From JBBKWU01 sp037969035 (lineage in GTDB: Bacteria > Pseudomonadota > Alphaproteobacteria > Micavibrionales > Micavibrionaceae): DNA of 64,000 bases. The position numbers and the translations under genes are program-made. Below, piece by piece: positions 63,532 to 64,000 of this stretch. The notes beneath the pieces were generated by a model. The model saw nothing but the letters and a program-made list of their open reading frames with translations, had not been told where the DNA came from and did no database searches. The DNA is taken from the NCBI GenBank assembly GCA_037969035.1, contig JBBKWU010000016.1, forward strand, positions 1-64,000. Reading direction: 5' to 3'. The first letter of the stretch is position 1. Each line of letters starts with the position of its first letter.

Positions 63532-64000
63532 ATGCTCGAGTCAATTAATATAGAACAATACATAACCCGTTTTTTAGAATGGGCGCAGGCTTATATCTAT
63601 ACCACTGAATTTGGCCTGCAGTTTTCCTTGATTGGGGTTTCTATTTTGGCGGGTGCCTTTATCCGTAAGCGCTTTAACCCAAAAATCATGAGCAGAATTG
63701 ACGAATCAAGCCTGCACTACGCCACGAAAAAAATTCTGCGTAACATCAGTCGTCTGATCCTTCACATTGTTGCGCTCACTATACTTTTAATTGCGGGCGC
63801 GGTTTTGAAATCTGGTATTGCGCCTGAACTTGACCTTTATTTCTTAAATGCTGCCACCGCGCTATTGCTCGCATGGATTGTGATCCGCTTTATCGTGCAA
63901 GTCATTGACAACAGCATGGTACGCAACATGTTTGCCATGACAATTTGGGGCATTACCGCCCTTGCCATACTCGGTGTTTTAGATCAAACCACCGCCGCGC
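63532..64000 (+). CDS. MscS-like mechanosensitive channel, N-terminal part (cut by window end)
   Basis: A frame starting ATG at 63532 stays open to the window edge (156 residues). It begins MLESINIEQYITRFLEWAQA and contains three or four hydrophobic segments separated by basic loops (FIRKRFNPKIM; ILRNISRLILHIVALTILLI; AATALLLAWIVIRFIVQVID; MTIWGITALAILGVL). This is the N-terminal membrane part typical of larger MscS-family channels of the inner membrane. The pore helix and beta domain would follow beyond the window, so the family call is an inference from layout. Confidence 0.65.
   Translation, partial: MLESINIEQYITRFLEWAQAYIYTTEFGLQFSLIGVSILAGAFIRKRFNPKIMSRIDESSLHYATKKILRNISRLILHIVALTILLIAGAVLKSGIAPELDLYFLNAATALLLAWIVIRFIVQVIDNSMVRNMFAMTIWGITALAILGVLDQTTAA

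Overview
The window is from an alphaproteobacterium. The evidence is the infA-maf-RNase G cluster, CpdR, a complete alphaproteobacterial-style Tad/Cpa pilus locus, the pal-cpoB-tilS-ftsH order, and the block of penicillin-binding-protein activator, rsmI, yraN and an ATP-grasp ligase. Moderate GC, many exported proteins with S74/LamG/DUF1566 modules and palindromic repeats would fit a Micavibrio-like or neighbouring lineage. That placement is an inference; no rRNA gene is present.

Positions 1-8870 are the right-hand part of an integrated mobilizable element. It carries a GC-rich mobC-relaxase pair, small plasmid-type genes and a truncated ardC, interleaved with GC-poorer cargo. The cargo is two leftward operons of exported proteins sharing a short Gly-x-Ile-x-Tyr-Asn...Cys...Trp module, plus an orphan protein. 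The element ends at tRNA-Thr. The C-terminal tail of a large serine recombinase runs open into that tRNA, and ardC and the recombinase have both lost their 5' halves at one deletion junction.

Positions 8870-22765 are chromosomal: tRNA-Thr, tRNA-Phe, infA-maf-RNase G, an orphan helical protein, a YjbH-like outer-membrane protein, a Glu/Leu/Phe/Val dehydrogenase, an HExxH protein, RluD, a family 4 glycosyltransferase, glucokinase and CpdR. tRNA-Val follows at 22838.

Positions 23062-36717 hold the Tad pilus system. A short CpaC-N-like protein and TadD lie on the plus strand. They converge on a long leftward operon: TadE-like, TadE/F-like, TadG-like, Flp pilin, CpaA, CpaB, CpaC, CpaD, TadZ, TadA, TadB, TadC. 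Upstream on the same strand are a pseudokinase with a C-terminal membrane anchor and an overlapping small membrane protein gene (36888-39573).

Positions 39689-54200 carry purA, a patch of palindromic repeats with an (AG)21 tract, an ankyrin protein, glmM, a plus-strand cluster ending in two paralogous SPFH proteins, and then ftsH, tilS, cpoB and pal. Beyond pal lie a class-GN-like sortase with all three catalytic residues replaced and a divergent RpoH-like sigma factor. The tol genes that normally precede pal are absent.

Positions 54278-64000 carry a SirB1-type protein, a BON lipoprotein, yraN-rsmI, a divergent LpoA-like activator, a RimK-like ligase, a DUF2946-like protein with an outer-membrane barrel, a TetR regulator, a VOC-family enzyme and the start of an MscS-like channel cut by the window end.
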